DNA from: Acidobacteriota bacterium
Lineage (GTDB): Bacteria > Acidobacteriota > Terriglobia > Bryobacterales > Bryobacteraceae
Direction: 5' to 3'
Assembly (NCBI GenBank): GCA_023436715.1
Contig: JAEZIJ010000214.1
Span: 1-54,590, forward strand
Length of the DNA: 54,590 nucleotides
In this document: piece after piece, positions 33,838-42,476 of the stretch
Numbering within the stretch: position 1 is the stretch's first letter
Layout of the letters: every line of letters starts with the position of its first letter
Program-made: the position numbers and the translations under genes
The notes under the pieces: generated by a model
Told to the model about the DNA's origin: nothing
What the model saw: the letters and a program-made list of their open reading frames with translations, nothing else
The model's database searches: none

Positions 33838-36662
33838 GCGGAAACGGACTGCCGGACGATGCGGGAGTCGACCGGCGCGATGCGTTGAGACTGATGGGAG
33901 CCTCGCTCGCCCTCGCCGGTTTGACCGGCTGCACGGTTCAGCCTGCGAGGAAAATAGTCCCCTACGTGGATCAGCCCGAGGAGGTCGTGCCGGGCAAGCC
34001 GCTGTTCTTCGCGACCACTATGCCGTGGTGCGGTTACGGAATGGGCGTGCTTGTGGAAAGCCACGAGGGCCGGCCGACGAAGGTGGAGGGCAATCCCGGG
34101 CATCCGGCCAGTTTGGGCGCGACGGATGCTTTCGCGCAGGCGTCGGTGCTGAGCCTGTACGATCCGGACAGGTCGCAGGCGATCACGTACAGGGGAGAGA
34201 TCAGTTCATGGTCCGCTTTCCTGGAGGCGATCCGAAGAAGAGTGGCGGACCTGGGCACGCGCAAGGGCTTGGGGCTGCGCATCCTGACGGGCGCGGTGAC
34301 GTCGCCCACGCTGGCCTGGCAGATGGGGCAACTGCTCGGCGCGTACCCTCAGGCGAAGTGGCATTCGTACGAGCCGGCCCGGAGCAGGTCGGCGGCCGAG
34401 GGCGCGCGACTGGCGTTCGGGCAGCCGGTTCACACCGTTTACCGCTTCGATCGGGCGGAACTCGTTGTATCTCTCGATTCGGATTTTCTCAACGGGGGTC
34501 CGACTGCCGTGCGCTATGCGCACGATTTCATGTCGGGACGGCGGGTGCGCGAGGGGCAGACGCGCATCAACCGCCTCTACGTCGCGGAGAGCACTCCGTC
34601 CTTGACGGGCGCGGTGGCCGATCACCGGATCCCTGTCACGCCCAGCGTCATTCCGCAATTGGCTGCTGCGGTCGCGGCGGGCGTGAAGACTCCCGGGGTG
34701 ACGGCGGGGGCGCCGGCGATGAATCCCCAGCAGCGGCAGTGGGTGGACGCAGTGGTTCACGATCTGGAGCGGCATCGGGGCCGCAGCATAGTGATCGCAG
34801 GCGAAGAACAGCCCGCCGCGCTTCATGCACTGGCGCACGCGATGAATTCCGCGCTGGGGAACGCAGGGCACATTCAGCAGATTCAGCATCCGGAGGCGAG
34901 TGCGGAGGCGGGGTCACTGGAGGAGCTTGCGCGGGACATGCAGTCGGGAGCGGTGCAGTTACTGGTTCTGGTGGGAGTCAACCCGGTTTACAACGCGCCC
35001 GCGGATCTCGACTTCGCCCGAAGGATGGGCAAGGTTGGGCTGCGCGTACACCTCGGATCACATACGGATGAAACGGCTGACTACTCGCACTGGCATATTC
35101 CCGAGGCGCACTATCTGGAATCGTGGGGCGACGCGCGGGCTTATGACGGCACGGTGAGCCTGGTACAACCGCTGATCGCGCCGCTTCACGGCAGCGTGAC
35201 CGCATACGAGTTGATTTCGGCGCTCGTGGACAAGACGCCGCGGCAGTCACGGGACATCGTACACGACTACTGGAAGGGACAGTACAAGTCCGGCGACTTC
35301 GAGGAGTTCTGGCGGAAGACGCTGCACGATGGCGTGATGGCGGGCACGTCATTTTCGCCGCGGACGGCGACGGTGAGGAGCGATTTCCGATACGCCGCTG
35401 CAGTTCAGCCGCAAAGCGGGTTGGAGTTGCAGTTCCGGCCCGACCCGACGGTGTTCGACGGGCGGTTCGCGAACAATGGGTGGCTGCAGGAACTGCCGAA
35501 ACCTCTCACGAAGCTTACGTGGGACAACGCGGCGTTGGTAAGCCCGGCGACCGCGGCGCACCTGGGCGTTCAGAACGAAGACGTGGTGAGGCTGCGGGTA
35601 CAGGGGCGGCGGGTTGATGCTCCGGTCTGGGTCGTGCCCGGGCAGGCGGACAATTGCGTCACCGTGACGCTGGGGTATGGGCGAACGCGCGCGGGAACGG
35701 TGGGAAGCGGCACGGGGTTCAACGCGTACGCGATCCGCACTTCGGCCGAGAGCTGGACTGCAACCGGGCTATCCATTGGCAAGACGGGCAGACGGTATCC
35801 ACTCAGCGAGACGCAGCACCACCACACCATGCAGGGGCGCGATCTGATCCGCGCGGCCAGCATCGGGGAGTTCCTGAAGAACCCGAGGTTCGCGCAAAAC
35901 CTGGAATGGCCGGAAAACGCCCCGCTGTCACTGCTGCCGGGATTTCCCTACGAAGGCAACAAGTGGGGCATGGCGATCGACCTCACGGCGTGCATCGGAT
36001 GTAGTGCGTGCGTGGTGGCGTGCCAGGCCGAGAACAACATTCCGGTGGTCGGGAAGAGGCAGGTGGCGATCGGGCGTGAGATGCAGTGGATCAGGATCGA
36101 CCGGTATTTCGAGGGAGGGGTCGAGGCTCCGGCGATCCATTTCCAACCTGTGCCGTGCATGCATTGCGAGAATGCGCCGTGCGAACTGGTGTGCCCGGTG
36201 GCCGCGACCGTACACTCGCCCGACGGTCTGAACGAGATGATCTATAACCGCTGCGTCGGCACGCGCTACTGCTCCAATAACTGTCCCTACAAAGTGCGGC
36301 GGTTCAACTTCTACAACTTTACGGCGGACAAGCCGCGCGAGTTCAAACTGTTGATGAACCCGGACGTCACGGTTCGGAGCCGCGGCGTGATGGAGAAGTG
36401 CACGTACTGCATCCAACGGATCAGCGCCGTGAAGATTGAAGCCGAGAAGCAGAACCGTGCGATCCGCGACGGAGAAATCGTGCCGGCATGCGCGCAGGCG
36501 TGCCCGACGCAGGCGATCGTGTTCGGGGACATCAACGACCCCCACAGCAGGGTCGCGAAGCTAAAGGCGGGGCCGCTCAATTACGGGCTCCTGACGGAAT
36601 TGACGACGCGCCCACGCACGACCTATCTGGCGCGGGTGGGAAATCCGGGCGGGGAGATATAG
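33825..36662 (+). CDS. actB: Alternative complex III subunit B, Fe-S protein with molybdopterin-type domain
   Basis: 945 residues. A Tat-type lipoprotein leader is visible (DRRDALRLMGASLALAGLTG then Cys). The large N-terminal part resembles molybdopterin oxidoreductases, a domain known to hold no cofactor in ACIII. The C-terminal ferredoxin-like part carries four cysteine groups: CIGCSACVVAC near residue 723, CMHCENAPCELVC near 778, CVGTRYCSNNC near 810, and CTYC near 859 with CAQAC near 889, for one [3Fe-4S] and three [4Fe-4S] clusters in characterised ACIII. ATG at 33825 was chosen over a TTG nine bases upstream. Confidence 0.95.
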   Translation: MPPLSGNGLPDDAGVDRRDALRLMGASLALAGLTGCTVQPARKIVPYVDQPEEVVPGKPLFFATTMPWCGYGMGVLVESHEGRPTKVEGNPGHPASLGATDAFAQASVLSLYDPDRSQAITYRGEISSWSAFLEAIRRRVADLGTRKGLGLRILTGAVTSPTLAWQMGQLLGAYPQAKWHSYEPARSRSAAEGARLAFGQPVHTVYRFDRAELVVSLDSDFLNGGPTAVRYAHDFMSGRRVREGQTRINRLYVAESTPSLTGAVADHRIPVTPSVIPQLAAAVAAGVKTPGVTAGAPAMNPQQRQWVDAVVHDLERHRGRSIVIAGEEQPAALHALAHAMNSALGNAGHIQQIQHPEASAEAGSLEELARDMQSGAVQLLVLVGVNPVYNAPADLDFARRMGKVGLRVHLGSHTDETADYSHWHIPEAHYLESWGDARAYDGTVSLVQPLIAPLHGSVTAYELISALVDKTPRQSRDIVHDYWKGQYKSGDFEEFWRKTLHDGVMAGTSFSPRTATVRSDFRYAAAVQPQSGLELQFRPDPTVFDGRFANNGWLQELPKPLTKLTWDNAALVSPATAAHLGVQNEDVVRLRVQGRRVDAPVWVVPGQADNCVTVTLGYGRTRAGTVGSGTGFNAYAIRTSAESWTATGLSIGKTGRRYPLSETQHHHTMQGRDLIRAASIGEFLKNPRFAQNLEWPENAPLSLLPGFPYEGNKWGMAIDLTACIGCSACVVACQAENNIPVVGKRQVAIGREMQWIRIDRYFEGGVEAPAIHFQPVPCMHCENAPCELVCPVAATVHSPDGLNEMIYNRCVGTRYCSNNCPYKVRRFNFYNFTADKPREFKLLMNPDVTVRSRGVMEKCTYCIQRISAVKIEAEKQNRAIRDGEIVPACAQACPTQAIVFGDINDPHSRVAKLKAGPLNYGLLTELTTRPRTTYLARVGNPGGEI

Positions 36663-36668
36663 CGGCCG

Positions 36669-38066
36669 ATGCCGACGGGAACTAACGGGAGAGGCGAACC
36701 GGTCGTCACAGGCGAACACACACCCGATTCGGTGACAGACCAGATCGGGTCGGTCATCCTGACCCGCGGAACACCGCTGCCGTGGCTGGGAGGGTTCGCA
36801 CTTTCGTTCCTCCTTCTGATGCTGCTGCAGGTCGCGATTGCGTGGCTGTTTTATCGCGGGGTCGGTATCTGGGGCGTGATGATACCCGTGGCGTGGGGAT
36901 GGGCGATCGTGAATTTTGTGTGGTGGATCGGGATCGGCCACGCGGGCACGCTGATTTCGGCAATTCTGCTGCTGCTGCACCAGGAGTGGCGCACTTCGAT
37001 CAACCGGCTCGCCGAGGCGATGACGATTTTCGCCGTGGCGTGCGCGGGCATGTTCCCGCTGCTGCACCTCGGGCGCCCGTGGGTGTTCTATTTCCTGTTT
37101 CCGTATCCGGACACGATGACGCTGTGGCCTCAGTGGCGCAGCCCGCTGGTGTGGGACCTGTTCGCGGTCAGCACGTACTTCACTGTCTCGCTGATCTTTT
37201 GGTATGTAGGCCTGATGCCGGATTTCGCCTCGCTCCGCGACAAGGCTTCAAACGCATTCGCCCAGCGATTCTACGGCGTGCTCGCGATGGGGTGGCGCGG
37301 GTCCGCGAGGCACTGGAAGCGGTACGAGAGCGTGTACCTGCTGCTGGCCGGCCTGGCGACGCCACTCGTGGTTTCGGTACACACCGTGGTGAGCTTCGAC
37401 TTCTCGGTCGGCATCGTGCCTGGGTGGCACAGCACGATATTCCCTCCCTACTTCGTCGCGGGCGCGATCTACTCCGGCTTCGCGATGGTGCTGGTGCTGA
37501 TCATCCCTGTTCGCGCGTACTACGGCTTGAAGGATTTCATCACCGCCCGGCACCTGAACAACATGGGCAAACTGATGCTCGCGACGGGCCTGATCGTCAT
37601 ATACGGGTACATCTTGGAGGCCTTCACCGCCTGGTACAGCGGAGAGGTGGCTGAGCGATTCGAAAACTGGAACCGCGTGTACGGTCCATATGCCGCTTTC
37701 TTCTGGTGGCTGATGGCGGTGAACGTTTTAGCTCCGCAGGCGTTGTGGTTCAGGCGGGTTCGGCTGAGCCCGGCGGCGCTGTTCTTCGTTGCTCTGTGCG
37801 TAAACCTGGGCATGTGGCTCGAGCGCTTCATCATCGTAGTGGTGAGCCTCAGCCGCGATTATCTGCCGTCGGCGTGGGGCTACTATTCCCCGACGAGATG
37901 GGACTGGGCAACCTTTCTCGGATCGCTCGGCCTTTTCTTCACGTGCTTCTTCCTCTTTATCCGGCTCCTGCCGGTGATTTCGATGTTCGAGATGCGCGCG
38001 CTGATCCGGAAGACCGCGGTGCCGGCGGCCGGAGGCGAGCCGAGCGCCGAGCCCGTGGAGGGTTGA
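36669..38066 (+). CDS. actC: Alternative complex III subunit C, NrfD-like quinol-binding membrane protein
   Basis: 465 residues with about ten membrane helices of the NrfD/PsrC type, for example FALSFLLLMLLQVAIAWLF, WGWAIVNFVWWIGIGHAGTL and VVSVHTVVSFDFSVGIVPGW. In ACIII, ActC contacts the Fe-S subunit and is thought to form a quinol site. It starts 6 nt after actB and is followed 3 nt later by actD. Confidence 0.95.
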   Translation: MPTGTNGRGEPVVTGEHTPDSVTDQIGSVILTRGTPLPWLGGFALSFLLLMLLQVAIAWLFYRGVGIWGVMIPVAWGWAIVNFVWWIGIGHAGTLISAILLLLHQEWRTSINRLAEAMTIFAVACAGMFPLLHLGRPWVFYFLFPYPDTMTLWPQWRSPLVWDLFAVSTYFTVSLIFWYVGLMPDFASLRDKASNAFAQRFYGVLAMGWRGSARHWKRYESVYLLLAGLATPLVVSVHTVVSFDFSVGIVPGWHSTIFPPYFVAGAIYSGFAMVLVLIIPVRAYYGLKDFITARHLNNMGKLMLATGLIVIYGYILEAFTAWYSGEVAERFENWNRVYGPYAAFFWWLMAVNVLAPQALWFRRVRLSPAALFFVALCVNLGMWLERFIIVVVSLSRDYLPSAWGYYSPTRWDWATFLGSLGLFFTCFFLFIRLLPVISMFEMRALIRKTAVPAAGGEPSAEPVEG

Positions 38067-38069
38067 GGA

Positions 38070-38606
38070 GTGCCGGATTCCCTGAGATACGGCCTGATGG
38101 CGGAGTTCCGCGGCCCGCACGAGTTGCTCAGGGCGGCGCGGAGGGCTTACTCGGAAGGCTACCGGAAGATGGATGCGTACTCGCCTGAGGCGGTGGAGGG
38201 ACTGGCGGAGGCGATCGGCTTCCGCAGGACACGAGTGCCGCTGATCGTTTTGCTGGGCGGGCTGGCGGGTTGTTTCGGCGCGCTGTTCATGCAGCAGTAT
38301 TCGGCAGCGGTCGCCTATCCTCTTAACGTTGGCGGGCGCCCGTACAACAGTTGGCCGTCATTCATACCGATTACGTTCGAGCTGACTGTGTTGGCGGCCG
38401 CACTTTCGGGGGTGATCGGGATGTTGGCGTTGAACGGACTGCCGCAGCCCTATCATCCAGTTTTCAATGTGCCGGAATTCGAGCGGGCGAGCCACAACGG
38501 ATACTTCCTTTGCATCGAAGCGGCGGACCCGCACTTCGAAGCAGAGCGGACGCGAAGTTTTTTGGAGACGCTCCGGCCGTTATCGGTGTACGAGGTTCCC
38601 CGATGA
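38070..38606 (+). CDS. actD: Alternative complex III subunit D (DUF3341)
   Basis: 178 residues. A cytoplasmic N-terminal half (YGLMAEFRGPHELLRAARRA) precedes two membrane helices (VLLGGLAGCFGALFMQQY and ITFELTVLAAALSGVIGML), and the typical YHPVFNVPEF segment follows. GTG start at 38070. The stop overlaps the actE ATG by ATGA. Confidence 0.92.
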   Translation: MPDSLRYGLMAEFRGPHELLRAARRAYSEGYRKMDAYSPEAVEGLAEAIGFRRTRVPLIVLLGGLAGCFGALFMQQYSAAVAYPLNVGGRPYNSWPSFIPITFELTVLAAALSGVIGMLALNGLPQPYHPVFNVPEFERASHNGYFLCIEAADPHFEAERTRSFLETLRPLSVYEVPR

Positions 38607-39196
38607 GAGCGCCGGCGCGAATGCTCGGCTCGCTGCCGCTCGCGGCGGCGCTGTGCACAGTGGGATGCCGCAGCGACATGGTGGATCAACCCAAGTACAA
38701 GCCGCTGGCACAGAGCGATCTGTTCGACAACCATCAGGCTGCGCGGCCGCTCGTGAGCGGCACGGTGGCGCGGGAACAGTTGAGGAGCGACACGCCGTAC
38801 TTCACGGGCAAGAGCGGGGGCCAACTGGTCGAGACGGTGCCCGTCCCGGTTACGCGGGAACTTCTGTCGCGCGGGCAGCAGCGATTCAATATTTACTGTG
38901 CGCCTTGCCACGGAAGAGACGGCTACGGCCAGGGAATGGTGGTGCGGCGAGGGTTCAAAACGCCGCCTTCCTTTCATATAGACCGGCTGAGGAACGGGCC
39001 GATCGGGCATTTCTTCGATGTCGAGACGAATGGGTTCGGAGTCATGCCGAGTTACGCCAGCCAGATTCCGGTTGCTGACCGGTGGGCCATCACCGCATAC
39101 GTGCGCGCGCTGCAATTGAGCCAGTTCGCGCCGGTCGCGATGGCGCCGCCCGCCGTCCGGCAGAAACTCGAGGCAGAGAAGGATGGAGGGCAATGA
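38603..39196 (+). CDS. actE: Alternative complex III subunit E, monohaem cytochrome c lipoprotein
   Basis: 197 residues with a lipoprotein signal (GSLPLAAALCTVGC, lipid-modified Cys) and a single CAPCH haem c site (RFNIYCAPCHGRDGYGQGMV). The axial Met is probably in GFGVMPSYASQIPVADRW. In ACIII it passes electrons from ActA/ActB towards the oxidase. Its start lies within the actD stop (ATGA), and its own stop overlaps actF the same way. Confidence 0.94.
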   Translation: MRAPARMLGSLPLAAALCTVGCRSDMVDQPKYKPLAQSDLFDNHQAARPLVSGTVAREQLRSDTPYFTGKSGGQLVETVPVPVTRELLSRGQQRFNIYCAPCHGRDGYGQGMVVRRGFKTPPSFHIDRLRNGPIGHFFDVETNGFGVMPSYASQIPVADRWAITAYVRALQLSQFAPVAMAPPAVRQKLEAEKDGGQ

Positions 39197-40347
39197 ACAG
39201 GCGGGTTCAGTTGGGGTCGCTCGCCGTGGGAGTGGCATTCCTGTTTGCGACGATAGCCGGGGCGTTCCTCGATCCCGCTCAGTTCTACCCGTCATATCTG
39301 ATGGGCTACCTATTCTGGTTGGCGATCACGCTGGGCAGTCTGGGTGTGGTGGCGTTGGGGCACCTGGTCGGCGGCCAGTGGGCCTTAGTGAGCCGGCGCG
39401 CTATGGAAGCGGCCTTTCGCACGCTGCCGCTGATGGTTGTGCTCTTCGTGCCGGTGCTGATTGGAATGAGGACGCTCTACCCGTGGTCGCGTCCGGATGT
39501 GATGGCCGGCGATGAACTGCTGCGGCGGAAAGAGCCGTATCTGAACGTACCGTTTTTCCTGGGCCGCACGGCGTTCTATTTCGCGTGCTGGCTCGTGATC
39601 GCGCATTTCCTGAACAAGTGGTCTATCGAGCGGGACGAGACGGGAGATGCGGCACTCTCGCGGAGGCTGGCCGGGTTGAGCAGCGCTGCGCTGGTTATCT
39701 ATGTTCTGACAGCCAGCTTCGCATCGATCGACTGGCTAGTTTCTCTGGAGCCTCACTGGTATTCGAGCATTTTCGGTTTGATGTTTGTAGCGGGGCAGGC
39801 ACTCTCGGCGCTGCTCTTCACGGTGATTGTGCTGTCCGTTCTGAAAGGCTACCCGCCGATAGCAAACGTGATCTCGCGGAAGCAGTTCCACGACCTGGGC
39901 AATTTGATTCTTACGTTCGTGATGCTATGGGCGTACCTGGCATTCTCGCAGTTGTTGATCATCTGGTCGGGCAACCTCCAATTGGAGATTACGCACTACG
40001 CGCACCGGCAGTCGGCAGGATGGATGGCGGTTGGGCTGGCGCTGCTTATGCTGCACTTCGCGGTTCCATTCGCGCTGCTGCTTTCACGAGAGGTGAAGCG
40101 CAACGCGGCACACCTTGCGCGGGTCAGCGGCGGTCTGCTGGTGCTGCGGGTGGTCGATTATTTCTGGCTTGTGGAACCGCCATTCGAGCCGGCCGGTCCC
40201 CGCCTCCACTGGCTCAACCTCACCGCACTGATCGGAATCGGCGGCATCTGGTTCGCATTCTATCTGCGGCAACTCAAGCGGGCGCCTTTGCTCCCGCGGC
40301 AAGACCCCGAATTCGAAGTTCAGATGGAACGCACGGAGGAGGTCTGA
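39193..40347 (+). CDS. actF: Alternative complex III subunit F, NrfD-like membrane protein
   Basis: 384 residues with about ten membrane helices (for example LGSLAVGVAFLFATIAGAFL, LFWLAITLGSLGVVALGHL, ALVIYVLTASFASIDWLVSL). It is a second NrfD-like subunit paired with ActC in ACIII. ATG at 39193 overlaps the actE stop, with GGAGG 4 nt upstream. The next gene starts one base after its stop. Confidence 0.94.
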   Translation: MNRRVQLGSLAVGVAFLFATIAGAFLDPAQFYPSYLMGYLFWLAITLGSLGVVALGHLVGGQWALVSRRAMEAAFRTLPLMVVLFVPVLIGMRTLYPWSRPDVMAGDELLRRKEPYLNVPFFLGRTAFYFACWLVIAHFLNKWSIERDETGDAALSRRLAGLSSAALVIYVLTASFASIDWLVSLEPHWYSSIFGLMFVAGQALSALLFTVIVLSVLKGYPPIANVISRKQFHDLGNLILTFVMLWAYLAFSQLLIIWSGNLQLEITHYAHRQSAGWMAVGLALLMLHFAVPFALLLSREVKRNAAHLARVSGGLLVLRVVDYFWLVEPPFEPAGPRLHWLNLTALIGIGGIWFAFYLRQLKRAPLLPRQDPEFEVQMERTEEV

Positions 40348-40348
40348 A

Positions 40349-40756
40349 ATGAGCGACCCGCAACAACCGTCCGGCACGGGACCTCCGCTGCATGAGCCCG
40401 ACGAGCCTTCAATCAAGCTTCTGGCCGGGTTCGGCTTCGGCCTGCTTGCGGCGATCGTCATTGTGTTGTTCTTTGTCGGCTGGGCGTTCTACTCGTATGC
40501 GCACAGAGTCGCACGCATCGAGCCTCCGGCGCCGCGTTTGGCCCGCATTGAACCGCCGCCGCAGCCGAGGCTCCAGATCAATGCGCCAATGGATCTCAAA
40601 ACTATGCGCGAGCAGGAGGACCAGCACCTGAACACTTACCACTGGATCAACCGGCCAGAGGGCAGGATCAGCATTCCGATCGACCGCGCGCTCGATTACG
40701 CGGCGCGGAACGGTCTTCCGGGAACGCCGCCGGAGAAGGCGGCGGGAAAACAATGA
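40349..40756 (+). CDS. Small single-helix membrane protein of the ACIII cluster
   Basis: 135 residues: a Pro-rich N-terminus, one membrane helix (LLAGFGFGLLAAIVIVLFFV), a Pro-rich linker (ARIEPPAPRLARIEPPPQPR), then a conserved-looking end (QEDQHLNTYHWINRPEGRI and IPIDRALDYAARNGLPG). Genes like this commonly lie between actF and SCO1 in such clusters; it may be an accessory ACIII subunit or assembly factor. Overlaps SCO1 by ATGA. Role inferred from position. Confidence 0.7.
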   Translation: MSDPQQPSGTGPPLHEPDEPSIKLLAGFGFGLLAAIVIVLFFVGWAFYSYAHRVARIEPPAPRLARIEPPPQPRLQINAPMDLKTMREQEDQHLNTYHWINRPEGRISIPIDRALDYAARNGLPGTPPEKAAGKQ

Positions 40757-41505
40757 CTCTGATTGCCCTTCTGATTCTGGCGGAGATGATCCGGGGCGTC
40801 GGGATCGACCAGAAGCTCAACGCACAGGCGCCTCTCAATGCCGAGTTCCGGGACGAGGCGGGAAGAGCAGTACGGCTGCGCGAATACTTCGATGGGACGC
40901 GGCCGGTGATTCTGACGCTGAATTACTACGAGTGCCCGATGTTGTGCAGCCTCGAGCTGAACGGGCTCGTGCGGGCGCTCAAGAGAATCCCGTTCACGGC
41001 CGGGAAGGAGTTCGCGATCGTGACCGTGAGTTTCGACCCGCTGGAAAAGCCCGCCCTGGCCGGGTTGAAGAAAACGGCGTATCTGGACGACTACGGCCGT
41101 GCGGGCGCCGCGTCCGGATGGCACTTTCTGACTGGCGATGACGGCCCGATTCGCGAATTGACGGAAGCGGTTGGCTTCCGCTACCGCTACGATCCCGTGA
41201 GCCGCCAATACGCGCACGCGAGCGGCATTCTTGTACTGACGCCCGCCGGGAAGGTGGCCCGGTATTTCTACGGAATCGAATATTCGCCGAGAGACTTGAG
41301 GCTGGCGCTCGTGGATGCGTCGGCCGGCGCCATCGGCTCACCGGTCGATCAGGTGCTGCTGCTTTGCTATCAGTACAACCCGGCGACGGGCAAGTATGCC
41401 GTGTTCGTGGCAAAGTCGTTGCGCATCGGCGGGGTTGTGACGGTGCTCATGCTGGGAGGATTCATCCTATATTTCGCACGCGGAAAGGAGGCCAGGCTGG
41501 GATGA
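40753..41505 (+). CDS. SCO1/SenC-family copper chaperone
   Basis: 250 residues, thioredoxin fold. The copper-binding CxxxC is in YECPMLCSLELNG and the distal His in YAHASGILVLTPAGK. A hydrophobic N-terminus acts as export signal, and a C-terminal membrane helix (GGVVTVLMLGGFILYFA) anchors it on the outer face. It delivers copper to the CuA site of oxidase subunit II, encoded next with a four-base overlap. Confidence 0.93.
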   Translation: MTLIALLILAEMIRGVGIDQKLNAQAPLNAEFRDEAGRAVRLREYFDGTRPVILTLNYYECPMLCSLELNGLVRALKRIPFTAGKEFAIVTVSFDPLEKPALAGLKKTAYLDDYGRAGAASGWHFLTGDDGPIRELTEAVGFRYRYDPVSRQYAHASGILVLTPAGKVARYFYGIEYSPRDLRLALVDASAGAIGSPVDQVLLLCYQYNPATGKYAVFVAKSLRIGGVVTVLMLGGFILYFARGKEARLG

Positions 41506-42476
41506 GCGCCATTGTTTCGGCCGCGATCTGGCAAGCCTCTCCTTTCTATACGCCAAACGTTTCGGCAGTGGGCGCGAAAACGGACGTGGTCTTCAATTCT
41601 TTGCTCGGCCTCTCCGTGTTCCTCACGCTAGTGATTTACGCGGTCATTCTCTTCTTTGCCGTGAAGTACCGGCAACGGCCGGGCAACGAAGTCGCGCAAC
41701 GGGTTCCTACATCGATAGCGCTGGAGACGGCGTGGACCGTCATCCCGTTCTTCATTCTCGTGGGTCTCTTCCTATGGTCCGGATTTGTGTTCTTCCAAAC
41801 CGCGGAGGCTCCGCCGGGGGCGCTGGAGATGTACGTGGTGGGCAAGCAGTGGATGTGGAAGCTGCAGCACCCGGAAGGGCGCAGGGAGATTAATGAGCTG
41901 CACGTACCAGTGAACCGGGCGGTGAAGTTGATTATGACATCGGAGGACGTAATCCACAGCTTCTACCTGCCCTCGTTCCGGATCAAGAAAGACGTGCTGC
42001 CGGGGCGGTACACGTCGCAATGGTTTCGCGCCACCCAGACCGGGACGTATCACTTGTTTTGCGCGGAGTACTGCGGAACTAATCACTCGGGGATGATCGG
42101 GCAGGTGGTGGTGATGAGTCCGACCGACTACAGCAAGTGGCTGGGAGGGGGCACACCGGGCCAGACTCCACAAGCGGAGGGGGAGCAGTTGTTCGGCCGC
42201 CTGGGGTGCAGCACGTGCCACCTGGCAACCGCCACGGGACGATGCCCCACGCTTACCGGGCTTTTCGGTTCCACCGTGAAGCTCACCACTGGAGGCACAG
42301 TGGTGGCCGATGAAAGCTATATCCGAGAGTCGATTGTCGATCCCGGGGTAAAGATCGTGGCGGGATACCAGCCGATCATGCCGAGTTTCTCGGGGCAAGT
42401 GAGCGAGGAGCAGCTTGTGGCCCTGATCGCGTATATCAAGTCGCTACGGCCTGCTCAGAAGGGAGCACAGAGATGA
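41502..42476 (+). CDS. ctaC: Cytochrome c oxidase subunit II fused to cytochrome c
   Basis: 324 residues. Two N-terminal membrane helices (LLGLSVFLTLVIYAVILFFA and TAWTVIPFFILVGLFLWSGF). The cupredoxin domain carries the CuA ligands: His in DVIHSFYLPSF, then CAEYCGTNHSGM. A C-terminal cytochrome c domain has CSTCH and an axial Met in QPIMPSFSGQVSEEQL, the caa3-type fusion. ATG at 41502 overlaps the SCO1 stop; longer frames upstream lie inside SCO1. Confidence 0.96.
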   Translation: MSAIVSAAIWQASPFYTPNVSAVGAKTDVVFNSLLGLSVFLTLVIYAVILFFAVKYRQRPGNEVAQRVPTSIALETAWTVIPFFILVGLFLWSGFVFFQTAEAPPGALEMYVVGKQWMWKLQHPEGRREINELHVPVNRAVKLIMTSEDVIHSFYLPSFRIKKDVLPGRYTSQWFRATQTGTYHLFCAEYCGTNHSGMIGQVVVMSPTDYSKWLGGGTPGQTPQAEGEQLFGRLGCSTCHLATATGRCPTLTGLFGSTVKLTTGGTVVADESYIRESIVDPGVKIVAGYQPIMPSFSGQVSEEQLVALIAYIKSLRPAQKGAQR

